NCBI RefSeq assembly: GCF_963082655.1
Contig: NC_081555.1
Span: 185,649,424-185,713,423, forward strand
Length of the DNA stretch: 64,000 nucleotides
Reading direction: 5' to 3'
From: Stomoxys calcitrans
Taxonomy: Eukaryota > Arthropoda > Insecta > Diptera > Muscidae
In this document: positions 1-10,882 of the stretch, piece by piece
How the letters are laid out: each line of letters starts with the position of its first letter
Position numbering within the stretch: the first letter of the stretch is position 1
The notes under the pieces: model-generated
The model's input: only the letters and a program-made list of their open reading frames with translations
The model's database searches: none
What the model was told of the DNA's origin: nothing
Program-made: the position numbers and the translations under genes

Positions 1-1600
1 TTTCATTTGGATGTGTTTTTTTTTACATGCATCCGTGTGAAGGAAAAAACTGTCTTAAAAAGTCACATTCCTAATGTTAATTCTGGCATATTTAAACTAC
101 TCTCAAGACAGCCGATTTCCAACACAAACCCACTCACCGTTTGTGATGTGTAATTGATGTGGTAAACATGCCTTAGATTTTGAATTACGTAGAAATGTTG
201 CGTCTGGTCTAATCCCATACCCTTTCAGCACGAATCAATGGAGTTGGAATGTTTCCATCAATTTTGTTTTTGTGTGTTTGCAAACTTTGTATCGTGAATT
301 GATTCGTGGTATTGGGTAAAAGTTTTACATAGGAATTATGATATGAATCAATTCCTACATCGATCACGGGGCATCGTAATTATAAGCCATTAATTTCATA
401 TACTGATGTGTGCTTATATTCAAGCCCAGACGGACGGGCACAAACGAGTATTGCGAGGGCAACGAAGACCTTAATTTAGAACAACATCTTCCCATGTCGT
501 CTGGTGGACAAGGAGTATGTTTGAATGTTTCTTGGGCCATCCTTAGTGGCAGTAAATACAAATTTTATTTATGCAAGAAAAATATGTCCTCACAACAATA
601 ATTATATCTGCGAAGCCTTTCGATGGGGAGCAGCACCCATCCACTTGCAACCGCTCATTCGCAGCCATCACCAGGCTGTACTCTGATGAGCACCAAGTAT
701 GGGCCTTGATTCACTGCCACTAATGGAGGATGAACTCCACGCATGCGTATAAATGGATAATTGGTGCGCATGTAGTACACAATCGTTCAGCTGGTGTTGC
801 CACAACGTAGCAACGGAGGCACAATCAGCGAATGGAAACCGGAGACAATTTGATGATGTTGCAAAGAGCTTCGAATAGCCAACAGAGTCAGTAGTTCTTC
901 TTCAGGATTCACATTGCCATGCATTTTCACTTTTTATGACAATGCGTCTGTCTGTGCCTCGCTGCTGGACCATATGCCAGAGTGAATATTTTGGCGGCAA
1001 TACGGTGGGTAGATACTTCATTTTGACGAAAATTATGCAAATCATGCCGCCCCATGAATTATTTATGATATGTGTGTTCGAGAGCACATCATAAATTACA
1101 TACCAGTCTCCGGCTTCCAGGTGGAGGAGAACGGACGAATGGTCCTGCGATATGCTTTCCATCGGTGGTATTCCTTTTTGGGCTTATTTGCATAATGTGG
1201 CCTGCATTACTAACCCCAACTGCAACACATGTGCATTATTTTGGATCAAAATGACAAAGAATTACCGCAGGCGTTGCTATTAAACCATCACAAACAACAT
1301 TGCGATAGTTCACCACAAACACAAGCATAGGCAATTATACACCGCAAGTAAGCACGTATGTGTGTTCGCACACACATTTCATACACACGTACAGGGTGCA
1401 ACGGAATTCCTCTTAATTAATTTAATTATTATTATTTCTTGATATTTACTCAGCGTTCTTTGGCATAATTCAATGGAATGACTTGTTATTCACTCTGATT
1501 ACAGGTTGAAGAATTCTGACGTTATTAATGATGATATTTGTACCAGATGACGGAGCTCGAATACAAAGTATGCAAAATCCAACAATCGTTGTTTTCTACA
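1..1600. other. transposon-poor host DNA, no gene seen
   Basis: No repeat family found elsewhere in the window occurs here, and no reading frame resembles a known protein. The short frames present (60-86 codons) overlap each other on both strands and show no domain. The stretch around 600-900 is richer in GC. A possible regulatory or intronic island; nothing in the sequence fixes a role. Confidence 0.5.
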
Positions 1601-1659
1601 GCCACAGGTAAGATTCTGGTATGAATTTAACTTCCTGACCATCCGTTTCAAAGTTTGAT

Positions 1660-2065
1660 TGCTGATTGATTCTTATTTAATTTCATAGATGTCTGTCCAA
1701 TTATAAGTTTTTCAAAAAAAAAACTTTTTTTTTTAACTAAGCATCTTAACCTAAAAACATTTTACATTTAAAGACGATCCGTTTTTCGTTTTTAACAACA
1801 GTTCACTGTTGTCTTGTCTCAAGGTCAATTTCCTAACTCTCAACGATATTTTCACCATTATTTTAGATGTTTGTCTTTAATAGCAAGACACAAAGCTAAG
1901 GATTTATTAACATACAATTTAAAATAAAAACCCTTAATATGAAGGAAAATATTCTTCACTTAAAGGAAAGTTTCCTTAAAAGTTGGGAAATTTTCTTCAT
2001 CCTTAAATAACGTTTCTTTGGATCTTTTCTTCTTTAAAATTGGGACAACGATTTTTTCAGAGTAT
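1660..2065 (+). repeat. dispersed repeat R4, copy 1
   Basis: Shares long stretches with 40660-40955 and 33690-33990, including GCATCTTAACCTAAAAAC, a CACTGTTGTCTTG segment, a CAATTTCCT..CTC..AACGATATTTT block and a tail of AAGGAAAATAT units. It ends in a short run resembling GGGACAA..TTTTTTCAGAGTA. No reading frame is recognised. Probably a small non-autonomous element; class unknown. Confidence 0.5.
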
Positions 2066-2224
2066 AAATAATTAGTTGTTGTAATATTCTTTATTATTCG
2101 ATTTTGAAATGATTCATCAAATATAAACAAAGTAGAAAAAAATATACAAATATGCAAATTTATTTTACAGATTAAGAGTTTAATTTTAAAAATTTAATTT
2201 AAAATTGGCTAAACCTTTCCAGTT

Positions 2225-2490
2225 GACTACCATTGAGGATATCAATGAGCACAAATTCAGTAAGACCAGGATTTTGGAAAAACGTTAGGTGAAATTTTTA
2301 TAGTGCTGGGCAACGACTCAGAGAATGGTGTATGTTTTCTTTTTCTTCTCTATTGCACATTGAGCACCTCAGGTTTGCGTCCATATGGTATATATTTGTA
2401 TTCAGTTTTACCGTATCACTTCTAGCTCTAGGGAACCACATCAACCTATGTAACATAATCCTTGAAGTACGATCCGCAAGAGCAGGTTCT
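2225..2490 (-). pseudogene. non-LTR retrotransposon ORF2 C-terminus, zinc-knuckle remnant
   Basis: Reverse-strand translation gives a stretch ending RCSMCNREEKENIHHSLSRC followed by PAL. This is the CCHC knuckle that follows the reverse transcriptase in Jockey/R1-type non-LTR elements. The CxxC maps to 2355-2366 and the H..C half to about 2307-2330. The upstream text (IMLHRLMWFPRARSDTVKL) fits the same region. The reverse transcriptase domain is absent and stops interrupt the frame, so this is a 5'-truncated dead copy. Confidence 0.6.
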
Positions 2491-3687
2491 AATTTACTGT
2501 AGAATCACTATGAGGTATTTAATTTCGTGAGTGCTTCATTCATTAGATAATAAAAATAATAATAAATAACACTGTGATACAAAACTTGAAAAGAAAATAT
2601 GTAGGGGTTCTAGTGTACCAATTTTGTTTTGTTGAAGGCCATGAAAAACGAAAATACCATTTATTTTTCGGGGTCAATTCGTTAAGTGATTTTATGACGG
2701 TAAATTTAGAGAAAAACGCGTTAAAACGGGCATAACTTTTTCGATTCGCTACGGATTTCTATGATTCTACCTTATTTTGTAGGTCACAACAGTATCTTTC
2801 AAATGAGGTACATTTCCTTTGAATCGGCCAGTTATAGTGGCTGAAATATGGAAAAAATTCACTTAAAACACAAAATAACATTTTCCTCGGTCTCTATTCT
2901 GCTTAAAATGTACGAAAAATTACATATATTTACTACTGTGAAATAAGAAATTAAAATGTAAAAAAAATTAAAATTTCCAAAATGTGTAATAACAATAAAA
3001 TCGGCTAAAAATAGATGACTTATGCAATATTTTTGTGTTTTAATATTTTTTCATTTTTTTTTTCTTAAAATAAATAAAACATGCACATTTTTTGAACACC
3101 TACCAGCAACATACTTTGGCCTAGAAAATTCGAACTTACCCACTAATGACCATTGTATCAGCTTGCGTACAGTAAAGGGAATGGTTCCAAAAAAGTGTTT
3201 CATTCAGTAAAAAAAAAAACAGAATGATCCTTGTAAAAGAATTAAACAATTTTTTTTGCTTGGGTTTTTTACGGATCAAATAGGTTAATGTTAATGGGTT
3301 AAATGTGTAGAGGCCAACAAGGGTCCAAACATTCAGTGTAAAAGGACTGTCATTTTAAGTCTTTTACGTGGTTGTTTTAATGATCCTTAAAAATGAAGTA
3401 AAAAATTTCTCATTTTTTATGGCCTTGGTTGTTGTGCGTTAAACAGGTAAACGTTGATGGGTTAAATAGAGAAAGGATATAGCCGAACCAAACTTGTGTT
3501 TACGAAACTGGTACATTATAATTTCTGTAAGTGAACAATAGACATTGGAGTGATTTTGGTACAAAAAGTGAAGCAATAGAAAGTCTTTTTATTAAAACTG
3601 ACCAAAGATCGGAAATATTGTCAAATAACATAAAAATGTTTAGTAAAGCAATAGTTTTTCATTTTCAAGTTTTTTTTTGTCTGTAGG
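2491..3687. other. AT-rich spacer, nothing recognised
   Basis: Very AT-rich, with many homopolymer runs and no frame of interest. A short piece around 2690-2870 has a slightly different texture but matches nothing else in the window. Confidence 0.4.
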
Positions 3688-3966
3688 GGCGAAGATAATT
3701 AAATTTCACAATATTTCTTTGTTTCTCTTTCGAGACGAGCTCAATGATTGGAGACTTTCTTTGGAAAAGGAAGGCCAGAGGTGGCAACACACACCAACCA
3801 CTATGGGACGTGTTTCGTCTTTGGTTAGAAGACTTTTCAACCATATTAGGTGCGATGGCTTCAAGGGCCGTGATTTGGTATGTTGTATTTGAATCGTATT
3901 TATTGCGAAAACGCCTCTGTGATACAATTACCACATTAACCATGCTCGACAACCTTGTCTTTTAGA
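3688..3966 (+). repeat. dispersed repeat R6, copy 1
   Basis: Matches 18270-18424, sharing GAGCTCAATGAT, TTTATTGCGAAAACGCCTC and a 3' end reading GCTCGACAACC.TGTCT. This copy is longer because the second lacks about 120 bp in the middle. Overlapping frames of 71-95 codons exist on both strands, but none matches a known family, so no gene is called. Confidence 0.5.
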
Positions 3967-3970
3967 TGTA

Positions 3971-4218
3971 GTGCAGTCCGATTAAATTTTAAGCTCAATG
4001 ATAAGGGGCCTCCTTTTTATATATCCTAGTCCGAACGGCGTGCTGCAGTGCGACACCTCTTTAGAGAGAAGTCTTACATGGCATAGTACCTCACAAATGT
4101 TGCCAGCATTAGGAGGGGAAAACCACCGCTGAATTTTTTTTTTATGGTCTCGCCAATATTCGAACCTAGGCGTTCAGCGTCATAGGCGGACATGCTAACC
4201 TGCGCTACGGTGGCCTCC
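3971..4218 (-). mobile_element. tRNA-derived SINE, copy S1
   Basis: Reverse complement of the family reference at 36534-36854. The tRNA-like head is at the right end (GGAGGCCACCGTAGCGCAGG, B-box region ATTCGAA), followed by the body block CCTCCTAATGCTGGCAAC and the TATAAAAAGGAGG-type block. The 3' third (the GTTCATGGGCAAATTTGC segment) is missing. Inserted directly after repeat R6. Confidence 0.75.
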
Positions 4219-4382
4219 ATCTCCTTGTAATAATCTCCGAAACGGAATATGCCCCTTCTGAAGGAGAATTTATTTAACAACATTTTATATACCAAGAGTA
4301 AATTCCTGAACTCGATCGGGACTTAGAATTGCCGAAAAGACAAACCGAACTTCTAGGTTCCAGACTTAAGTAATGGAGCTAT

Positions 4383-5520
4383 TTGCAAGAAAATGTAAAC
4401 ATAACATTTCGCAGGACCGAGGAAAATTGTTTGTTTGGATTACTTTTCAACGAAAGCATTGAAAATAGTAATTTGGCCTACTGCAACGATGTGAACGTAT
4501 TGTTTCAACAACTTGGATATAGCCATGTTCCAGAAAATTGGCTATTATTTATTGGTGGTTCAACAAAAAATTATGGAAACATTTGTATATATTTTACTAT
4601 ATTTTAATATATTTAGCAGTGCTTTTGCATAATGATGGATAGCTTCCTTCGGTATCATTGAGTTACGCTACAAACATCAACGAGTCTTATGACAGTATGT
4701 CTCTAATACTAAATGCTATAGGATACACTACACACAAGTGGCCAATTGTGACTGATTTTGAAAGTACTATCGATTTTAAATGGCCTGCAAAGTGGTAACA
4801 CAAAGTATTCTTGCTATTTTTGTGAATGGGACAGCCGAGACTATTCTAAACATTACATACAAAAAGACTAGAAACTGCGTTCCACAGCAATAGTTGGTGA
4901 AAAAAATAGCATAAATATCTCGTTAGTCAATCCAAAGGACATCGTTTTAGCTCCGTTGCACATAAAATTGAGCTTAATGAAGCAATTCGTGAAAACACTT
5001 TATACAAATGAGCAACATTCAACTATCATGAATAGGGTTTTCCACGAATTACGGGCGGAAAATTAAAAGACGGTACAACACATATTATATTATATTATAC
5101 ACAAAATTACTTAAAAGCAATTTAATTTTAAATAAGCCTGTATTCTTATTGGTCCCCAAATACGGAAATTGGTAAAAGATGTTAAATTCATACAAAAAAT
5201 TAAACTTGAACTTGAAAAAAGACAGGGAATGGTAATGTTTTAGTGTGCAAAAATTTTCTTGGAAACTCAAAAAGTGAAAATTATGAGCACATAGTAAACA
5301 ACATACTGTCGGCTTACCATGCAATGGGTTGCAAAATGTCAAAAAATTACACTATCTGCATGCTCATTTGGAAAGATTTCCATTAACTTTAGGACAGCTG
5401 AGTGATGAGCAAGGTGGAAGGTTTCACCAGGAAATATCCAAAATTTAACAACGTTACATAGAAAAAAAATAAAATCATTATGCTTTCTAACTACTGCTGG
5501 TCCTTAAAGCGCAATACTTT
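4383..5520 (+). pseudogene. degenerate copy of an uncharacterised invertebrate gene family
   Basis: Frame-shifted but colinear protein similarity runs through the region. A 74-codon frame (4383-4607) carries NLAYCNDVNVLFQQLGY and ENWLLFIGGS. About 4685-4790 gives SYDSMSLILNAIGYTTHKW. About 4925-5010 gives NPKDIVLAPLHIKLSLMKQF. About 5340-5400 gives HAHLERFP..LGQ, and 5398-5437 gives LSDEQGGRFHQEI. I recognise this order (YCN..LFIDSS..HKW..PPLHIKLGLMK..SDEHGERFHQ) from a widespread uncharacterised arthropod and cnidarian protein family that looks transposon-associated; the family recall is from memory. At least three frame breaks and several stops make it non-functional. No terminal repeats were identified. 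Confidence 0.55.
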
Positions 5521-5559
5521 CAGAGAAGTTTATAAAAAACAAACAGTATATTACATTAA

Positions 5560-6250
5560 AATTCTTATAGATGGACCAAACTATTTAAAAAATTTTTTTA
5601 TTCAGTTTTAGTAAAAAAATAAATAAATAGGTAAACTAAATGTTAGGCATGCAAAGTCACGCGTTGTAGCATGTTTCACGAAAAATATGTTTTTGTTTTC
5701 TTACAAATCATATATTTTTCGACATCGCGCTCTTTCAAGTAAAACACAACGAAAATTTTACAATGCACTGAGAAAAAATTATAGCTAATTATTTTCTATT
5801 GCGTGCGTCACGGTTTGACCTTTCACCAAATATTTAGTTTCAAAACTTATTTTCTTTTCAACAACAGCAGCTTGAAAAACAAGTGAACTAGGGGGAAACA
5901 TGTAGCGGAAACATGTAGCGGCTCCAAAAAGAAACGATAAACAATTTTGGCGATAATTTTTGAAAATTTAGAATTATCATACTCTCATCTTTATAGCATG
6001 TAATAAAAATTTTGAGTTTTATTACGCGTGAACCGCTTAAAATTACGAAAAACTACCAAACTCGAATAGTACTTCAATTTTTTTCAAGCTTGTGTTACAT
6101 TAATTTGTGATCAAATTTTTCCCAAAATATAGCAGATAAAAAAGATTTCTTATACTCAATTGAAAGTACGTTTAACCTCCTCTCTACACTATAAGTATTT
6201 CGAAAAAATATTTTTCGTACCACCAAACAATAAATGCGTACGAATGTTCA
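5560..6250. other. AT-rich spacer with a small tandem duplication
   Basis: No gene. A 14-bp unit, ACATGTAGCGGAAA, begins to repeat near 5898-5920. The rest is AT-rich with no similarity to other parts of the window. Confidence 0.4.
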
Positions 6251-6252
6251 CA

Positions 6253-6384
6253 ACAAAGCCGTTCGGACACGACATCAAAAAGGAGGCCCGTATCATTGAG
6301 CTTGAACTTTAATTGGAATGCACTCATTGATATGAGAGAAGTACCCCTTGCTCCTTAATGGAATTCTCATGGCAAATTTAGTAG
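6253..6384 (+). mobile_element. tRNA-derived SINE, 5'-truncated copy S2
   Basis: Contains only the 3' half of the SINE: CCGTTCGGAC, AAAAAGGAGGCCCGTATCATTGAGCTT, ATGCACTCATTGATATGAGAG and the terminal TTCTCATGGCAAATTT. The tRNA-like head is missing, as expected from target-primed reverse transcription that stopped early. Confidence 0.7.
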
Positions 6385-6673
6385 TTAGTAAAGCCAGACG
6401 CGGCAGCCTTATGAAGAGGTGTTCCATTATTAAGCGGAATTTTGTGAAAATTTGTTTGCGGCATTTTTATATAGCATTTACATAGATGGACTGGCAAACA
6501 TTGATGGATCAATTTAAAATATTAAACCTTTTAACAATATGCAACAGAGGCACTTGATCTAGTAGAGTAGTAGAGCTGGCAAAACATCGATAGCGCTATC
6601 GATACCATCGATATTTTAGTTCTCGGCACAATATCGAATGTTTTTTTCTTATCGATACTATCGGGAATGTTAC

Positions 6674-6919
6674 AAATGCAAATGTGCCCATGAACATTCG
6701 TTTAAGTAACAGGGGCAAACTTCTCACACATCAATGAGTGTTGTCCGATTTAAGTTTAAGCCGAGTGCGAAAGGTGTGCCGCAGTGCGACACCTCTTTGT
6801 GGACAAGTTTTTGTAGCCAGCATTAGGAGGGGATAACCAACGTTTAAAAATGTTGTGATGTTCTCGCCAGAATTAGAACCAAGGCGTTCAGCGTCATTGA
6901 CGTTAAGGCGGCCTTCGGC
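6674..6919 (-). mobile_element. tRNA-derived SINE, copy S3, nested
   Basis: Reverse-strand SINE with its 3' end at the left (complement of GTTCATGGGCACATTTGCA) and a decayed tRNA-like head at the right. Flanked by an imperfect 8-bp duplication, AATGTTAC at 6666-6673 and AATATTAC at 6920-6927. It lies inside the TIR element, so it inserted later. Confidence 0.7.
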
Positions 6920-7024
6920 AATATTACACTTTTTGTAAAATATAACAGACCATTACCGATCCGATCGTGAATGTATTCCAATCTTATAGCTTACTTATTA
7001 AATATACCGTTTTTAATTTTTGAG

Positions 7025-7180
7025 CCTATAGAGGGCGCAATTTTCATCCGATTAGGCCAAGTTTTTGTACAATGATTTCCCTCATGATTTTCAACTGTCT
7101 TTATTAAATTTGGTTTTAATCGGTCCATACATTGATATCGCTTCTATAAAAACTGATATCCTGATTTTTACTTTTCTTTT
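7025..7180 (-). repeat. TR-element monomer fragment
   Basis: One monomer-length fragment of the TR element: TTGAGCCTATAGAGGGCGCAA, TTTTCATCCGAT, ATCGGTCCAT and GATATCG in the family order. No TR termini are present. It sits within the right part of the 6569-7232 TIR element. Confidence 0.55.
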
Positions 7181-7239
7181 TTCGTTTTAAATTTAGGTGA
7201 TAGGCGAATATCGATAGTTTTCCGGCTCTACTAAACGGC

Positions 7240-8790
7240 AGCATACGCTTATATTGAAAATTTTAAGGAATTGTAGATGAACTATTTGCATGGGAATGGT
7301 CTGAGAAAACTATCAGGCTGACAATTTAAAAGAAATGCCCGCACAATAGATTCGGCAAAGAGAATTGATTTCGTTTTTTACGCAATTTACCTAGCACATT
7401 TTTCTTCACTCCCTGCTTCGGTCTTGTCAATAGGTCTATCAGTTTTCTAGCCCCTCGCATTGACTAGACAGGCCTTGTGACAGCATTTCATGGTAATAAA
7501 ACACTTGCACTGCGCATAGCACCAACACATCGACATGAATGTGAACAAGCCCCAGTTCATCCATATATGCATCGAACGTTGGGCCAGACAGGTCTGCTGC
7601 CTTATCAGTATCCTACTCGACGACGAGAAGGAAGGCTAAATACGCTTTCGTCCATGATTAATGGACTCTTGCCACGATGACAAATGGAATCACCAGGAAT
7701 TCAACGCTCAACGTATTTATCAAGAGACCCGCTGCCATCCAATAGTACAGGGTATGCAAAGGCCACGACAGACGTAGTTCATCCAGCTGCTGAGTGCCAA
7801 CTTCAGATAGAGCAGAGCTGCAAGGATGAGCTGGATTAGCTAGCTGGCTGGCTGCTAGAAAATGGGATGTAAGTGTATGGAGCAGCGTGTATGAAATATT
7901 TGAGGTGAGATTTAGGTAATGTGGTTGTTTGGTGGTTGATGTATGAAAAAGTGACTGACTTACTATGCGAACAAGTGAACGAATGTCAAATGTAAGTCAC
8001 AAAGGCCTATGTCATGGCCAAACCAACAGGCTAGCGGGCTGTCTTATTCACACACACACACATACACAGCCACACACACACACACGCAGCATTAGGAATA
8101 GCCCATTCCGCTGCTATCGAGAAAAATCTTAAGCTTTCAAGCTAAAGCGGATTTGCGTCTCCAGGAAAAAGTGCACAAACACAAGGATTCATTATTTCCA
8201 CAGACGGAGACACATCCTTGTACTCCGGCATTAAAATGAAACATTCGAAACTTCCAATCCCTTGGAAAATAGATGGGGCTTAAGTGAGTGGATTTTCCGC
8301 ATAGCTACCCATCCTTCCCCCCCATGTCAACTGTATTTGTCACTGTTTTCGGTGAATCAAATAGACGAGGTCCGTCCGCAGAGATTAAAATTCAGATTAA
8401 TTGCATTGCGAGACAAAGTCCTTTGTTTTACTTTGATTCGTTCGTTTTAAACCTTTTCCTTCTTCTTTGTCGTTTCGACGGCGGGGCGAACACTTTGACG
8501 TCCGAAAAAATTCAAATTTATTCAAAACACAACAAACACCCCTCTTATGCAGACAAATTGTCCAGACTAAGTACCCGCATGCGACAAACTGACAGCGCAC
8601 TAAACCTTTTGCGAAATGACTGCAAATGTTTTTATTTCCGTCTCCTTCCTCGTTGGGCTAAGGGGGGATTAGGCTTTGTCGGCACAAATGTATGTCCGTA
8701 TAGTTGTTCTTTCGTCATGTCCGCGGCATTCACTTATCCAGCGGAACACGTGCTGTGTGGCATTAAAGAAAAGCAAAAGTAGCGAAAAAT
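7240..8790. other. transposon-poor island with CA microsatellite
   Basis: GC-richer than its surroundings and free of the window's repeat families. An interrupted (CA)n tract covers about 8046-8090. A 164-codon frame at 8288-8782 (+) is the longest open stretch but matches no family I know and overlaps shorter frames on both strands. Candidate host non-coding DNA. Confidence 0.45.
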
Positions 8791-9088
8791 TGACTTAAAT
8801 TAGTTGGTCTCCGTGCAAATGCAGACGAAAAGGCTTTTGAAGTGATAACAAAAGATTTCTCTAAAAAAATTCAATAGCAATTTGCCAACAACAGACAATA
8901 AGAGTACCAAAAAAAAAATCAATATAGAAAAGTTCATCATACAAAAGCATACATAAAAAAAAATGTTTACCTCAACTCTAATTAAAATTAACTTAATTTG
9001 AGGAAAAGTGAACTTCATGTAGCTCTACAGAGTTTTGTGCTCGTTGTAAGATCAACAATTTCTTAGCAGCTGCGAAATTGATTTTACA

Positions 9089-9701
9089 TCCCTACGGGAA
9101 ATGGGACAGGTCCCAAACCTGTCACGGGATAGGTATTCTGTTGAAAGGGACCGGTCCCAGTTCTCGTCCCCTTACTTATCACTTTTATAAAGGTTTGTCG
9201 CTCGAGGTATAGGTCCTGGGACAGTTCGAAAAGGATGAGTATACATTGTAAGTGTTTTTAAGGGAGATAACATTATGTAGCCAATATTGGGTTGCCCAAA
9301 AAGTAATTGCGGATTTTTTAAAAGAAAGTAAATGCATTTTTAATAAAGCTTAGAATGAACTTTAATCAAATATACTTTTTTTAAACTTTTTTTCTAAAGC
9401 AAGCTTAAAGTAGCAGCTGATAACTGACAAAAGAAAGAATGCAATTACAGAGTCACATGCTTTGAAAAAATTTGTCAACGCCGACTATATGAAAAATCCG
9501 CAATTACTTTTTGGGCAACCCAATATATTTAACGGACAAGCAATTACAATAACTAAGCTACTTTTTAAAAAATTACGAATCATTAGTTAGGACAATTGAA
9601 ACTTTTCATTCCCTGTATGATGTGTACTGTGATAGGTAGCTAATTCTCCAGTTTAGGGCCGGTATATTTTGGGGCAATTGAGTACACATTTCCCGTAGGG
9701 A
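9089..9701. mobile_element. TIR element containing a nested MITE
   Basis: A perfect 15-bp inverted repeat, TCCCTACGGGAAATG, lies at 9089-9103 with its complement at 9687-9701. GC-rich palindromic text such as GGGACAGGTCCCAAACC follows the left end. No coding capacity. The MITE at 9287-9523 lies inside, leaving about 375 bp of original element. No target-site duplication is obvious, so the superfamily is unassigned. Confidence 0.5.
9287..9523. mobile_element. 237-bp mariner-type MITE
   Basis: Perfect 32-bp terminal inverted repeats begin TTGGGTTGCCCAAAAAGTAA and continue TTGCGGATTTTT. They are flanked by TA at 9285-9286 and 9524-9525. TA duplication and this terminus are typical of mariner elements, and the GTAATTGCGGATTT core is shared with mellifera/cecropia-type mariners (from memory). 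The interior is AT-rich and has no transposase, so movement would need a transposase supplied from elsewhere. Confidence 0.9.
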
Positions 9702-9745
9702 CAGTATTAGTTCACTTTGAAACCGAAAGCCAAAATTTTTGAAAA

Positions 9746-10882
9746 ACAAGTAAAAGCGTGCTGAGTTCGACCGGGCCGATTCTTATATACCCTCCACCAT
9801 AGATCATATTTGTCGAGTTCTTTCCCGGTATCTCTTTTTAGACAAACAAAGGGTTAAATAAAAAAATTGCTATGCTAATTGAATTGAGTGTTGGAGATCA
9901 CAGTAGAAGTCTATGTGTAAAATTTCAGCGATATCAAATAAGAATTGGGTCTTTTAGGTGCTCAAAATAAAATAGAGAGATGGGTTTATAGGGGAGCTGT
10001 ATCAGGCTGAAGACCGATTCAGACCATATTTGACTCGTATATTGAAGGACATGGGAGAAGCAGTTGTACAAAATTTCAGCCAAATCGGATATTAATTACG
10101 ACCTCTTGAGGCTCAAGAAGTCAAGATCCCAGATCGGTTTATATGGCAGCGATATCAGGCTATGGACCGATTTGTGTCATATTTGGCTCAGTTGCTAGAA
10201 GTCATAACAAAACATCTCATGCACAATTTCAGCCAATTCGGATAGAAATTGCGCCTTCTAATGGGTCACGACGTCAAGATCCAAGATAGGTTTATATGGC
10301 AGCTATATCAGGTTATGCACCGATTTACACCGTACTTGGCACAGTTGTTAAACGTCATAATAAAAACACCGCATGCAAAATTTCAGCCAAATCGGATAGG
10401 AATTGCGCCCTCTAGAGGCTCAAGAAGTCAAGACCCCAGATCGGTTTATTTGACAGCTACGTCAGGTTAGAGACCGATTGGAACCGATAATTAACACAGT
10501 TGTTAGGAACTATAACAAAACATTTCATGCAAAATTTCAGCAAAATCGAATAAGTATTGCGTCCTCTAGTAGCTCAGGAAGTCAAGGTCCCAGATCGGTT
10601 TATATGGCAGCTATATCAAAACATGGACCGATATAGCCCATTCGCAATCCCAACCGACCTACACTTATAAGAAGTATTTGTGCTAAATTTGAAGGGGATA
10701 GCTTTACTCCTTCGAAAGTTAGCGTGCTTTCGACTGACAGACGGACGGACATGGCTAGATCGACTTAAAATATCATGACGATCAAGAATATATATACTTT
10801 ATGGGGTCTTAGACGAATATTTCGGGGAGTTACAAACAGAATGACGAATTTAGTATACCCCCATCCTATGGTGAAGGGTATA
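9746..10882 (+). mobile_element. TR element, near-complete copy
   Basis: Begins AACAAGTAAAAGCGTGCTGAG with the hairpin text TTCGACCGGGCCGAT, then TATACCCTCCACCAT. Several degenerate monomers follow (key words TTTCAGCCAAATCGGAT, GCTCAAGAAGTCAAGA, GATCGGTTTATATGGCAGC). Then come GACAGACGGACGGAC, GATCAAGAATATATATAC and the end CCCATCCTATGGTGAAGGGTATAAAAA. No protein is encoded; the 73-codon frame at 10249-10470 is monomer sequence. Layout matches Helentron/DINE-TR elements: hairpin end, central tandem repeats, microsatellite seeds. Confidence 0.75.

Larger units (their letters stand above)
6569..7232. mobile_element. non-autonomous TIR DNA transposon with a SINE inside
   Basis: The ends form an inverted repeat: AGTAGAGCTGGCAAAAC then ATCGATA on the left, and the complement of AGTAGAGCCGGAAAAC then TATCGATA on the right. 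The TAGAGCTGGCAAA-type terminus resembles hAT ends, but no 8-bp target duplication is clear. Interior segments rich in ATCGATA lie next to each end. Without the inserted SINE the element is about 410 bp. No transposase is present. Confidence 0.5.

Noticed and set aside
8046..8090. CA-rich block as a promoter or functional element
   Set aside because: Simple microsatellite typical of fly non-coding DNA. No other promoter features nearby.
8288..8782. 164-codon frame
   Set aside because: No similarity to a known family; other frames on both strands are open over the same place. Kept only as part of a non-coding island.
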